From a bacterium (lineage in GTDB: Bacteria; Cyanobacteriota; Vampirovibrionia; Obscuribacterales; Obscuribacteraceae), in assembly GCA_016124935.1 (NCBI GenBank), contig WGMS01000027.1, positions 1-49,823 of the forward strand: a stretch of 49,823 bases of DNA, in the 5' to 3' direction. A program made the translations under genes and the position numbers. The notes beneath the pieces are model-generated. The model saw only the letters and a program-made list of their open reading frames with translations. It had not been told where the DNA came from and ran no database searches. Positions within the stretch are counted from its first letter, which is position 1, and every line of letters begins with the position of its first letter. This document shows, piece by piece, positions 24,613 through 32,918 of the stretch.

Positions 24613-26529
24613 TCAGGCCGGATGGAACATCTCGAACAATTTATTGCGGGAGAACTTCAGTCGCACCGGTCTGCCGTGGGGACAGGTGTCATGACGCTCG
24701 GTTTTCAGCCAGGCGCTGACCAGCCGTAGAATATCTCTTTCCGACAGCGGCATGCCATTCTTTACGGCCGATTGGCATGCTATCGATTTGGTGGCGTCCA
24801 GGGAGATATTCGCTGCGTCGGTGGATTCAAGGTCATCTAATAAGGTCTGGATGACAGTGGCATAGTTCTGATGAGCCATTTGAATCGGCACCTGGATACA
24901 ACTGACTTTATCATCTTTATCGATTTCAAACTCGAAGCCAAGTGAGGCGAGGGTTTCTTTGCAGCCTTTCAAGACATCCGTCTGTGTTGCGGTAAGCTCC
25001 AACGGAATCGAGATGCAGAGCTGTTGACTGTGCTCCGATGTTCTTCCCCGGGTCTTCTGGGCAGCCAGCAGTTTTTCGTATAGATATCTTTCGTGGGCGA
25101 TATGTTGCTCGATAAGCTCTATGCCGTCTCTCGTTTCGAAAAGATAATAAGTGTTGTGCAGATAGCCTGCCAGGCGCCAGCCGGCAGGCAGTGAGATCTC
25201 CTCTTCTTCGATAAAGAGTTGACTCTCTTCGCAAGTTGATATTGTATTAATGGTGGTGCCTGTATCTTCTTGGGGCTCCGCTTCTTCCAGTGCTTCCGGT
25301 AAGAAGACCGGGCGATAGGATAAATCTCCGGCAAAGCTGAGCTGCTCTGTCTCTATACGCTCTTTCTTAGGAGAATCATAGTTCCATTCTTGCGATTCTC
25401 TGACCGAATAACTGTCTCTTTCTCTTGCTCTCAATGGATTGTAAGAAGCCGTAGAAACAGAAGATGATGTGGGTTCGAAGTGCTCTTCTGCGTATTCTTC
25501 TCTCTGACCTCGAGCGGCCATGGCTTCTACCAGCTCTTTGCGCGGCTCTCTGAGAGCGTTCCCGATAGCGCGGTGCAAAGTTGTGTAGACGTTATGACTG
25601 TTGGAGTATTTGATCTCTTTTTTAGTGGGGTGGATATTCACGTCGATTTCGTTTTGGGGAAGCTCTATCGATACCACTGCTAGAGGATATTTGCCCCGGG
25701 GAATGAGGTCGGAATACGCGTAATCCAGGGCTTTCAAAGTCAGAGGGCAGCGGACCGGCCTGCCGTTGACGAAGGTGAGAATACCCTTTCGATCTCCTCG
25801 AAACTGAGTCGGTCGAGCTGCATAGCCATAGACAGATACTCCGGCTACCGTATCGTTCAACTCTATCTTGCAAAGATTAGCTTCGTCTTTGACCAGTTTG
25901 GTTTCGACGATGCTACGCAAAAGGTCTCCGCAGCCGGAAGTTTTAAGCTTAGTGGCGCCGCCGAATTTAAGCTCGAAGGCTATTTGAGGATAGCTGAGCG
26001 CAAGGCTCTGCACTATTTCCTGGATGTGTCCTATCTCGGTGGTGGCACGTTTTAGAAACTTCAGGCGCGCCGGCACATTGAAAAACAGATCCCGAACATC
26101 CATCACGGTTCCTGTCGAGCATCCAGTCTCAACTGCCTTGATCTTGCTGTCTTCCACCTCTATTCTGGTTCCGGTGGCGGCGTCTTTAGGCCTTGTCAGG
26201 CAGGTGAATTTAGAGATAGATGCGATGCTCGGTAGAGCCTCGCCGCGGAAACCCAGGGTGGAGAGGCTTTCCAGATCCGTCGCCGAGGTCAGTTTGGAAG
26301 TGGCGTGTCGTTGGAAGGCCAGGGTGGCGTCGTCCGGAGACATGCCGCAGCCGTTGTCCGCTACTCTTATATCCCGGGCGTCTTTGCTTATCTCGATGTC
26401 GATGCTGGTAGCACCCGAGTCGATGGCGTTTTCGACCAGCTCTTTGACTACGGAAGATGGTCTTTCGACCACCTCACCCGCGGCAATCTGGCTTGCTACA
26501 TGATCAGGCAGAATAGTAATTTTGTTCAT
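24613..26529 (-). CDS. mutL: DNA mismatch repair protein MutL
   Basis: MutL couples mismatch recognition by MutS to strand removal. The 638-residue protein shows the GHKL ATPase motifs: ELVENAIDSG, DNGCGM, GFRGEALPSIASI, and later NGRPVRCP. The C-terminal dimerisation/endonuclease domain keeps CPHGRP and the ACQSAVKNG segment. The endonuclease metal motif normally written DQHA(X)2E(X)4E reads EQHIAHERYLYE, with Glu replacing the first Asp. The start at 26529 gives the usual MNKI beginning. A TTG two codons earlier is also open; neither has a clear ribosome site. The linker (about 340-440) is low in conservation, as usual. MutS is not in the window. Confidence 0.96.
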   Translation of the reverse strand: MNKITILPDHVASQIAAGEVVERPSSVVKELVENAIDSGATSIDIEISKDARDIRVADNGCGMSPDDATLAFQRHATSKLTSATDLESLSTLGFRGEALPSIASISKFTCLTRPKDAATGTRIEVEDSKIKAVETGCSTGTVMDVRDLFFNVPARLKFLKRATTEIGHIQEIVQSLALSYPQIAFELKFGGATKLKTSGCGDLLRSIVETKLVKDEANLCKIELNDTVAGVSVYGYAARPTQFRGDRKGILTFVNGRPVRCPLTLKALDYAYSDLIPRGKYPLAVVSIELPQNEIDVNIHPTKKEIKYSNSHNVYTTLHRAIGNALREPRKELVEAMAARGQREEYAEEHFEPTSSSVSTASYNPLRARERDSYSVRESQEWNYDSPKKERIETEQLSFAGDLSYRPVFLPEALEEAEPQEDTGTTINTISTCEESQLFIEEEEISLPAGWRLAGYLHNTYYLFETRDGIELIEQHIAHERYLYEKLLAAQKTRGRTSEHSQQLCISIPLELTATQTDVLKGCKETLASLGFEFEIDKDDKVSCIQVPIQMAHQNYATVIQTLLDDLESTDAANISLDATKSIACQSAVKNGMPLSERDILRLVSAWLKTERHDTCPHGRPVRLKFSRNKLFEMFHPA

Positions 26530-26568
26530 CGCCAAATATTATCATGCTGATTTCAACAGATCGAAGAA

Positions 26569-26918
26569 TCAGTCCTTCAGTTTTCTAATTTGGGATATGT
26601 TTTGTATATCCTTGACTATTCCGTTTATGAGGGCTTCCAGAAGCTTGTGTCCTTTCTCTGCAGATGCTTTTGTAGGATCGCTCCAGCTACCGGAGGGTGA
26701 ATAGACACCGGGGACCTCTTGGTCTCTATCTCTGTTCAATGGACCTGATGCATTGCCGTGATAGTCTGGTCTGGCTTTGTCCCTATGCACTATATCCGGT
26801 GCGATTGCCAGCATCATAGAGGTCTCGATCTCGTCGGGCCTCCGCCGGTTCGCTCTTCAGATAGGTATTCGAGCTCGATGCCCTTTTGGGAAGTATTGGC
26901 TGGATTTGAATTGGTCAT
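26569..26918 (-). pseudogene. Creatininase family gene remnant with large internal deletion
   Basis: An ATG at 26918 opens a short frame containing IELEYLSEER, the usual first strand of creatininase (creatinine amidohydrolase) proteins, but it closes after 34 codons. In another frame, directly following, the family's C-terminal third is intact: EIETSMMLAIAPDIV, GVYSPSGSWSDPTKASAEKG, then LLEALINGIVKDI. The central 130 or so residues that carry the metal ligands are absent. The gene has thus lost its middle and its frame. A short protein from an internal ATG at 26817 would lack the active site. Confidence 0.75.
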
Positions 26919-26969
26919 ATCTCGATTCTATGAAACTATAGCATATAATAAAACAATCTTCAAAAACAT

Positions 26970-27003
26970 GGCAGCCCTGAAACCGTTTGGTTTACGGGCT
27001 GCC
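26970..27003 (-). terminator. Intrinsic terminator of the 149-residue gene
   Basis: A compound stem: 8 bp outside (26970-26977 with 26996-27003) and AAACC paired with GGTTT inside. On the minus strand it is followed by ATGTTTTTG. It begins 7 bases past the gene's stop. Confidence 0.85.
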
Positions 27004-27009
27004 AGGAGG

Positions 27010-27459
27010 TTAACGAGAGGTCTTTTGGGAGCAAGAACGAGATTGAACAATCCCAATCCCGGGCCTGAAGAGAAGTTCCCCAGCTTCATCGACCTGTTCG
27101 CCGACTCGGTCCGTTTCGGGGGACGGAGCTGGCAACTGGACCAGTTTGCGCTGGTGTTCCATATTGACCTCTTCAGCATCGCGTGTCATTTTCGCAACAG
27201 CGAGTCGGTCTGCCAGTTGGTTGAGTGAAGCCGGATCGCCTTCCAGATCCTCGAATACATCGAGTTGAAGCTGGAGGGATTCGCATTCACGGTTGGCTCG
27301 GTCGTAACCTTTGTGTCCTTTCGGTTGGGTCTCCAGATCAATCGGATCGATGGAGAGCAAGCGATAGAGAGCGGTAGCACCGATTGCCAGAACGAGCAGC
27401 ACGCCGATCGCGGCAAGGAAAAGGACATGGGGCGTCGTTGTTATTGAAAGCTGAATCAC
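27010..27459 (-). CDS. Membrane-anchored protein of unknown function (149 aa)
   Basis: A 149-residue protein with one N-terminal membrane helix (about 11-33, VLFLAAIGVLLVLAIGATAL) and a charged, mostly helical cytoplasmic or exported remainder. The middle part has coiled-coil character (ECESLQLQLDVFEDLEGD onwards). The C-terminus is polar and low in complexity. The start is GTG with AGGGAAG 8 bases upstream. It lies 114 bases beyond the rhomboid gene on the same strand, separated from it by the terminator at 27502-27527. No family recognised. Confidence 0.7.
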   Translation of the reverse strand: MIQLSITTTPHVLFLAAIGVLLVLAIGATALYRLLSIDPIDLETQPKGHKGYDRANRECESLQLQLDVFEDLEGDPASLNQLADRLAVAKMTRDAEEVNMEHQRKLVQLPAPSPETDRVGEQVDEAGELLFRPGIGIVQSRSCSQKTSR

Positions 27460-27501
27460 AGGTTTCTTCCCTAAAAGGGGAAACTCGGGAATAGAGAAGA
27501 A

Positions 27502-27527
27502 GGCACCAGACCGAAAGATCTGGTGCC
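27502..27527 (-). terminator. Intrinsic terminator after the rhomboid gene
   Basis: Perfect 9-bp stem (27502-27510, 27519-27527), loop of 8 bases, followed on the minus strand by TTCTTCTCTATT. Confidence 0.85.
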
Positions 27528-27573
27528 CTCCCTCGTAATCACACTTTCCTGATTAGTGTTCAAGCGCTCGTCT

Positions 27574-28314
27574 TTACCGACGGCCCTTCCACTCGTCGAT
27601 ATCCTTGTCGGTGTCGCAGTCGCTCGGGATGTAGCAGACATCCGAGACGGGGCGATAGAGCCGGAGGATACCAGCCAGGATGAAGCCGGCAACGAAGCCG
27701 CCGACGTGCGCCCAGTATGCGACGCCGCCCGGGGAACCGCCGTTGGTCTGGATGATCGGCAGAAGCTGCAGGCCGAACCAGACCGCCAGGAACCAGTAGG
27801 CCCGGATGGTCACGATGAAGAGGGGCGGCACGAACGCCTTGATGTCAGCCTTCGGCCAGAGGATGAGGTAACCGCCGAGGACGCCGGAGATGGCACCGCT
27901 GGCGCCGAGCATCGGGATGAAGCTCGTGGGGTCGCTGCCGATGTGAATCAGCGCGGCTGCGATACCCGAGACCAGGTAGAAGACGAGGAAGCCGAACCAG
28001 CCCATGCGAGCTTCCATTGCCCTTCCGAAAACGAAGAGGAAGAGCATGTTGCCCAGCAAGTGCATGATGCTTCCGTGCATGAACATGGCAGAGAACACGG
28101 TGAATGTCGTCCAGCCCATCGCACTCGGGTCGCCCGAAGAATAGGCGTTGATGAGGTTGGTCGGGACGAGGGCGTAGTCCATGATGAACTGCCGGAATGT
28201 GCCGTTGCTCTGGTGAGTGAGTTCGAGCACGAAAACCAGGATATTAACAATGATGAGCGACAGCGTCACCGTCGGAAACGTGAGGCATCGCAGGTTGTCC
28301 TTGAGAGGAAACAT
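27574..28314 (-). CDS. Rhomboid family intramembrane serine protease
   Basis: A 246-residue rhomboid with six or seven membrane segments. The catalytic dyad is visible: S139 in MLGASGAISGVLGGY and H203 in AYWAHVGGFVAGF. The conserved HGSIMHLLGNM segment (residues 80-90) supplies the oxyanion-site His and Asn. Rhomboids cut membrane proteins within or next to their helices. The C-terminus is a polar cytoplasmic tail with two Cys and several Asp. GGGAG sits about 9 bases before the ATG. It is transcribed alone, away from the beta-CASP RNase gene across a long intergenic region. Confidence 0.95.
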   Translation of the reverse strand: MFPLKDNLRCLTFPTVTLSLIIVNILVFVLELTHQSNGTFRQFIMDYALVPTNLINAYSSGDPSAMGWTTFTVFSAMFMHGSIMHLLGNMLFLFVFGRAMEARMGWFGFLVFYLVSGIAAALIHIGSDPTSFIPMLGASGAISGVLGGYLILWPKADIKAFVPPLFIVTIRAYWFLAVWFGLQLLPIIQTNGGSPGGVAYWAHVGGFVAGFILAGILRLYRPVSDVCYIPSDCDTDKDIDEWKGRR

Positions 28315-29000
28315 ATTCGGGTCTCCCGGTTATGCGCATGGATTCCTCGCCGAAAACGATCCGACGAAGCACCATGGCGATTTGGACCAGAGCTAAGCTT
28401 GCTGAACAGGCTCTGGTATATGCTGGGATAACGATTTGCAGAGAACTCGGACAAAACCCTTCCAGCAAGCTGGGTAGTTCTTTTCTATCTGAAGGCAGAG
28501 GAGAAGGGTTATGAGTTCAAGAAATCGGAATCTCAGAGATCTGAAAAAAGGGGTATACCTACTCACGGTACTAAGTGCAGATGAGCTTTTACAAGGCTGA
28601 TGATTCTTAAGCCTGCGTATTTAATTCTCATATAGAGAACATCACTTTTGATCTTGAGAAATTTCGCGAGTATATACCCGAAATCAAAGCAAATTCAGGA
28701 CTCTAACAAAATTCGCGAAGCTTGGTTATGTTGACAAGCGTCCGTGGTTGTCTTGTTTTGTGGGTGGATGTCAAGCCGTTGCCTGGTTGCGCGACCCACT
28801 AAGATGCCAAGCTGGGCTTCTTAAACATATCAGAATCTAATTCGATTGTTCGGGTCATAATCAAGTTGTTAGTCTTGATCTGGTTTTTGATTTCAGCAAT
28901 GTAGCAGCAACTTAGTTTTTTCTAGCTAACGTTTCCCAATTCCCGAAAGCGCTTCTTCCGGTCATGCAATTTGTGCGTGATCTGTCTTGTAGCGCTTGCT
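28315..29000. other. Long divergent intergenic region
   Basis: This region lies between the rhomboid gene (minus) and the beta-CASP gene (plus) and must hold both promoters. A TTGACA occurs at about 28731 without a good -10. Two TTCGCGA-type palindromic words occur near 28665 and 28711. No gene is convincing. Confidence 0.4.
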
Positions 29001-29021
29001 CGTCTCTTTGGCAAAGAGACG
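29001..29021 (+). promoter_or_regulatory. Perfect hairpin in the beta-CASP RNase 5' region
   Basis: Nine-base-pair stem with a 3-base loop (29001-29009, 29013-29021), 46 bases before the start codon. It has no T-run, so it is not a terminator. It could be a stability element or a target for the encoded RNase. Confidence 0.5.
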
Positions 29022-29067
29022 GATCTCTGGAGTGTTGGAACTCACTTCAAAACCCTTGGAGACATCC

Positions 29068-30663
29068 ATGAACAATCAAGAACGCAAGAGGCTGCTCAAG
29101 GCAGGCAAGCCTGTTATCCAGCTTCATTTTCTCGGCGCTGCCGGCCACGTGACCGGGTCTATGAACCTGATCGAGTACTGGCAGGGCGAGAAAGTCACCA
29201 GGTTTCTTTTGGATGCCGGCCTGAACATGGAGAACAGGCGTCTGGACTTCGGTAACCGTTTCCCCCGCGGCATTGCCGCCAAGGACATCGACTTCATCGT
29301 TCTCAGCCACGCCCACATCGATCATTCCGGCTATCTGCCCAAGCTGGTCAATGACGGTTTCCGTGGTCGGGTCTACTGCACCGCTGCTTCGGCAGACCTG
29401 ACCAAGATCCTGCTGCCTGATTCCGGCTACCTTCAGGAGGAAGCTGTGAAGCGGGCTAATCGTCTCGAGGCTCGGCGTCAAGCCCAGGCTGCCGCCAGCA
29501 AGGCTCCTGCTAAGAAAGGTCACAGCAAGCAGGAGGCAGGCTCGGAAGAAGTGGTCTCTCGTCAGCCGCTCTACACAGAGAAGCAGGCTCAGAACTCGCT
29601 CAAGTACCTCAGCCCCCTGAGCTACTTCGAGACCCATGAGCTCGCCCCGGGAGTGAAAGTGCGCTTCACCGAAGCCGGTCATATCCTGGGCTCTGCGGTC
29701 ACCACCCTGGAGATCGGTACGGGCAGCCACAAGAAGACCCTCTGCTTCACCGGCAACATCGGACGTCGGGATGCTCCGCTTCTGCGCAAGCTCGAAGCGG
29801 TTCATGGTGCCGACTATCTGATCACCGAAGCCACCTACGGCAACAAGTTGCACCACAAGCGTGACCGGCTCGAAGAGCTGGCTCGCATTGTCAACGAAGG
29901 TTACGAGCGCGCCAGGCAGGCCGAGCGCGGCAAGGGCAAGGGCGTGATTCTCATCCCCGCCTTCGCTGTCGGCCGTGCCCAGGCTGTGCTCAACGATCTG
30001 CGCATCCTGATCGAAACCGGTCGCATTCCTAACATGAAGGTCTTCCTCGACGGTCGCATGAGCATTGCTGCCACTCAGGTCCATCGTCAGTACGAGGAGG
30101 ACCTGGATGCGGCAACTCGAGCTGTTTTCGACGAGGGCAAGGATCCTTTCCGGACGCCCAGGTTCGAGCAGTGCAAGGTCTGGCAGGAGTCCGAGGCGCT
30201 GATGACGCCCCAGAGCGAGCCCATCATCATCGTGGGCTCCAGCGGCATGGCCAACGGTGGTCGCATCGTCGGTCATCTGCAGCATCGTCTCACCGGTCGC
30301 AACAATACCGTCGCCTTCATCGGTTACCAGGGCACCGGCACCCTCGGTCACTCCCTGGTCCGTTTCGCCGACAATCCGCCCGCTTCGATTCAGAAGTGCG
30401 AGGCTCCCTGCCCGAAGACCGTTCGGGTTCAGGGCAAGCAGCTCACTGTGCGGGCCAAGGTCGAGTTCATGTCCGACTATTCGGCTCACGCCGACTATTC
30501 GGATATTCTCTGGTGGCTGAAGCAGATGAAGCGGCGGCCTGTGAAAACCTTTATCGTCCACGGTGACGAAGACGCCCTTGCCGGCCTGCAAGAACGCATC
30601 CGGTCCACTCTCAACTGGACCGTCGAAGTTCCCAAGCCGCGGGAGTCGGTCTATCTCACCTGA
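29068..30663 (+). CDS. Beta-CASP metallo-beta-lactamase-fold ribonuclease
   Basis: A 531-residue protein of the MBL-fold RNA-processing group (CPSF73/YSH1-like). The zinc motif SHAHIDHSG (H81, H83, D85, H86), the EAGHILGS motif, the GSSGMANGG beta-CASP motif and the DYSAHADY and VHGD motifs of the C-terminal lobe are all present. Such enzymes cut RNA, and bacterial members take part in rRNA or mRNA processing. A lysine/alanine insertion (about 131-155) sits after the first lobe and is not part of the usual core. Start at 29068 has TTGGAG 6 bases upstream; an upstream extension is open but lacks the family start. It is followed 10 bases later by the 181-residue gene. Confidence 0.9.
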   Translation: MNNQERKRLLKAGKPVIQLHFLGAAGHVTGSMNLIEYWQGEKVTRFLLDAGLNMENRRLDFGNRFPRGIAAKDIDFIVLSHAHIDHSGYLPKLVNDGFRGRVYCTAASADLTKILLPDSGYLQEEAVKRANRLEARRQAQAAASKAPAKKGHSKQEAGSEEVVSRQPLYTEKQAQNSLKYLSPLSYFETHELAPGVKVRFTEAGHILGSAVTTLEIGTGSHKKTLCFTGNIGRRDAPLLRKLEAVHGADYLITEATYGNKLHHKRDRLEELARIVNEGYERARQAERGKGKGVILIPAFAVGRAQAVLNDLRILIETGRIPNMKVFLDGRMSIAATQVHRQYEEDLDAATRAVFDEGKDPFRTPRFEQCKVWQESEALMTPQSEPIIIVGSSGMANGGRIVGHLQHRLTGRNNTVAFIGYQGTGTLGHSLVRFADNPPASIQKCEAPCPKTVRVQGKQLTVRAKVEFMSDYSAHADYSDILWWLKQMKRRPVKTFIVHGDEDALAGLQERIRSTLNWTVEVPKPRESVYLT

Positions 30664-30673
30664 GGAGGTAGCT

Positions 30674-31219
30674 ATGACTTTTACTACGAAAAAGCCGGTG
30701 CGGTTCATTGATGATCGCAAACTGGCGCAGTCGATTCGAGCCATTGCTGAAGAAGGCATGGAAGCTTTCTCCGGCGCCAAGCGCTTTGTCGAGGATGCAG
30801 CCGTCGTTGCTGCCGAATTGATTCGGTTGGCGCCTGCGGCACAGGTGGTGAGAGGTGATCGGGTGGATGCGCAAACGGAGGTCGAGGAGTGGCTTTTCGA
30901 AGCCGATAGCCTCGCCTTTCTGAAGGCGCATTGCCGCAACCGTTACTGGTTGTGGTTTCTGCTCAGTCATCTCGATACCACTCAGTTTCCGGTAACGGCG
31001 TTGGCTCTCGCCCGTGCGCATGCCCGGGCAAAAGCTGCCATTCTCGACCGACGCTACGGTTTCAACTGGGTGACTCCGGCGGAGCTCATCTACAGCCTCA
31101 AAGGCATGCCTCCGGGCTTCGTCTTCGAGCTCTGGGAGACCGGTCGTCTGCTTGCCCATACCGATAGCGTCGCCGATGGTTTCGGTATCATCATCAATCC
31201 GATTCTTTTGGAAGACTGA
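30674..31219 (+). CDS. Unknown protein in operon with the beta-CASP RNase (181 aa)
   Basis: A soluble, mainly helical 181-residue protein I do not recognise. The N-terminus is basic, the middle rich in alanine, and the C-terminal half carries several aromatic residues (RNRYWLWFLLSHL, then RYGFNWVTPAELI). GAGGAGG lies 4 bases before the ATG, among the strongest sites in the window. It begins 10 bases after the RNase stop, so the two are co-transcribed. It may be an accessory or RNA-binding partner of the RNase, an inference from position only. A hairpin follows at 31228. Confidence 0.75.
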   Translation: MTFTTKKPVRFIDDRKLAQSIRAIAEEGMEAFSGAKRFVEDAAVVAAELIRLAPAAQVVRGDRVDAQTEVEEWLFEADSLAFLKAHCRNRYWLWFLLSHLDTTQFPVTALALARAHARAKAAILDRRYGFNWVTPAELIYSLKGMPPGFVFELWETGRLLAHTDSVADGFGIIINPILLED

Positions 31220-31227
31220 TTTCACAT

Positions 31228-31259
31228 ACGGTGGCTTCTGTTGAGCGAGAAGCCACCGT
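31228..31259 (+). terminator. Stem-loop after the 181-residue gene
   Basis: Perfect 12-bp inverted repeat (31228-31239, 31248-31259) with an 8-base loop, 8 bases past the stop. No T-run follows, so partial read-through into the 72-residue gene is possible. Confidence 0.6.
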
Positions 31260-31312
31260 GATATCTTCAACACTCCTCATAAGAAGGGCAACCTTCTTCG
31301 AAGGGAAATGCA

Positions 31313-31531
31313 ATGTTCACCACCATGTTCTGGTTCTGTGTGGTCGGTCTGGTGCTTTCGTTCGTCGGTCTGATCACCACGAAAAAGGTCTCCGAGCTGA
31401 TCGCGCCCAAGTCTGAGAGTCCCCTGGCAATTCCCCGGACCATCTTCTCGATGTTCTGGTTTGTCGGCGGTCAGCTCATCTGTTTGATTCTAATGCTGAC
31501 CTTCGGGCTTATTCTGGCTCTCATGACCTGA
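31313..31531 (+). CDS. Two-helix small membrane protein (72 aa)
   Basis: A 72-residue membrane protein. Helix one is about residues 4-22 (TMFWFCVVGLVLSFVGLIT), then a short polar loop with KKVSELIAPKSES, then helix two at about 45-71 (IFSMFWFVGGQLICLILML). GAAGGGA precedes the ATG by about 6 bases. It lies downstream of the RNase operon, partly insulated by a hairpin, and is followed by a strong terminator at 31563-31596. Both ends should face the same side. No family recognised. Confidence 0.7.
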   Translation: MFTTMFWFCVVGLVLSFVGLITTKKVSELIAPKSESPLAIPRTIFSMFWFVGGQLICLILMLTFGLILALMT

Positions 31532-31562
31532 ACTCCCACGGTAGGACGACCGCTTCGTCTGG

Positions 31563-31596
31563 GACCGGCAGAGTTTATCTCTCCGGTCTCTTTTTT
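31563..31596 (+). terminator. Intrinsic terminator after the 72-residue gene
   Basis: Stem GACCGG with CCGGTC (31563-31568, 31583-31588), inner AGAG with CTCT, then TCTTTTTT. Confidence 0.9.
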
Positions 31597-31992
31597 GGGT
31601 TGGCTTGATACTATAAGCAATCATAGAACATCGACGGAAGCTGAGGGTAAAAAATACCCTCTAGGTCCAAGGTTTCCGCCATAGTACCCAGCGGTATATT
31701 CAACAGCTTCACAGCATCGAGCTGGGCTGTTCAAAGCAAGAGCTATATTGTCGTTTTGACTCCTCGACAGATGAACAACAAACATCTGAAATTATCGAGG
31801 ATTCGAAGCCTGTCTTCATCCAGCCGGTTTTCTACAGATCAGCGGGTGTGTAATAGGCAACGGAAGCCGAGAAAACAACGGCCTAATGTTGAATCGCACC
31901 ATCAGCTCTAGTCGCTCGGTCCGAATTGTGACATGCAGGGGGCGATCATTTGTTCACCTTGTTTTGGATGAGATTCGAAGCTGTTGCAACTC
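31597..31992. other. Intergenic region, nothing recognised
   Basis: About 400 bases between converging transcription units. I see no gene, RNA or clear repeat. Confidence 0.4.
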
Positions 31993-32532
31993 CTAGCGAC
32001 AGTCGCCAAAATTGCCTCGGCGCGTTTCAGTCCAGTCGATGGCATCTCCAAAAATAGTGCTGTAGACGGCCACGTCACTGCCCTGAAATCGACCTCTGCG
32101 AAGCCTGGGATTGGTGGTCAAACACGGGCGCTTATTGCCATTCCAGTTTTGCTGCGGCTGAGGTGTAGATTTGACGTCAAAGTCGCGGCTGCCGTCATCC
32201 CTGAGGTAGAAACAGCGGCTGTGTTTGTCGATGCCTCGCCCATCCCAGTAGATGAGGTCGCCATCGTCAGTGCGAACAGTGGAGTAGGGAGCAATGAGAT
32301 AGCTTTTGCCTTTGCTGTCCCGGTAGGTTCTGGGCCTCAATCCAGTGCCCCAGATCAGCTCCCCATCATCTGTTGTGACGATTGCATGAGGGTTCACCGT
32401 GTAAACAGTCCCTTTCGTGCTTGTGAACTCGTAGGATTTCAAATCAGGGGCGTCGATATAAAATACGAAGCCCTTGAAGGTGGTTGGTGTTCTGTTGGTG
32501 GTCATCTCCTGATAAACTTTCAAGGCCCTCAA
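31993..32532 (-). CDS. Unknown protein with an internal repeat (179 aa)
   Basis: A 179-residue beta-rich protein of unknown function. Two copies of a motif of about 27 residues occur in tandem: TKGTVYTVNPHAIVTTDDGE followed by LIWGTG, and SKGKSYLIAPYSTVRTDDGD followed by LIYWDG. A weaker third copy may be SRCFYLRDDG. The shared TDDG[ED]LI core suggests a small repeat fold. The C-terminal third is basic. Start is a TTG with GGTGA about 9 bases upstream. An ATG nine codons later touches an AGGAG that is too close to work. Base composition is close to its neighbours. It appears to stand alone. Confidence 0.55.
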   Translation of the reverse strand: MRALKVYQEMTTNRTPTTFKGFVFYIDAPDLKSYEFTSTKGTVYTVNPHAIVTTDDGELIWGTGLRPRTYRDSKGKSYLIAPYSTVRTDDGDLIYWDGRGIDKHSRCFYLRDDGSRDFDVKSTPQPQQNWNGNKRPCLTTNPRLRRGRFQGSDVAVYSTIFGDAIDWTETRRGNFGDCR

Positions 32533-32918
32533 TGAAAGACCGTCACCAGATGGGCCTGGATGTGGTGCGGTGTTGAACCTCTTTCCACCTTGTCATCAAA
32601 CCACCGATACACAGCCGTGAAATTAGGCTGCGTGGGTTCTGGTTTAAATGAGGACAGTGCGTTCTGGTGGTTGTGATGCTCTGTGAAAAGAGGGGACAAA
32701 GGAATAATTATCGATAACAAAAATTTGACTCTCGGGTATCGAAAGAACTATTACCGGGAGTCCTTTAACAGTGCTTTACAACCCTGTGAATAGCTTATTG
32801 ACCTTCCTTTGCTTCAGTCTGTTCGATGAGCTTTTTTGCTCTCCTAGTTAGCGCTAGTTCTGAATCTATCGCCTCTAAGCGCATAGTTTTTGAGCCTGGC
32901 AGCATCAGTGCACTAAGA
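32533..32918. other. Intergenic region downstream of mqnC
   Basis: Holds a likely mqnC terminator at 32727-32762 and the upstream region of the 179-residue gene. A 29-codon frame at 32799-32888 is too weak to call. Confidence 0.4.
32727..32762 (-). terminator. Probable mqnC terminator
   Basis: Imperfect stem (GACTC, one mismatch, CGG, then TA, with one bulge) around a 13-base loop, followed on the minus strand by AAATTTTTG. It is about 155 bases past the mqnC stop. Confidence 0.45.

Noticed and set aside
29047..30939. 630-codon frame antisense to the beta-CASP RNase
   Set aside because: A shadow of the biased codons of the RNase gene, which has full family motifs on the other strand.
32799..32888. 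29-codon minus-strand frame after mqnC (MRLEAIDSELALTRR..)
   Set aside because: Protein-like but with no ribosome site and very short; left as noise.
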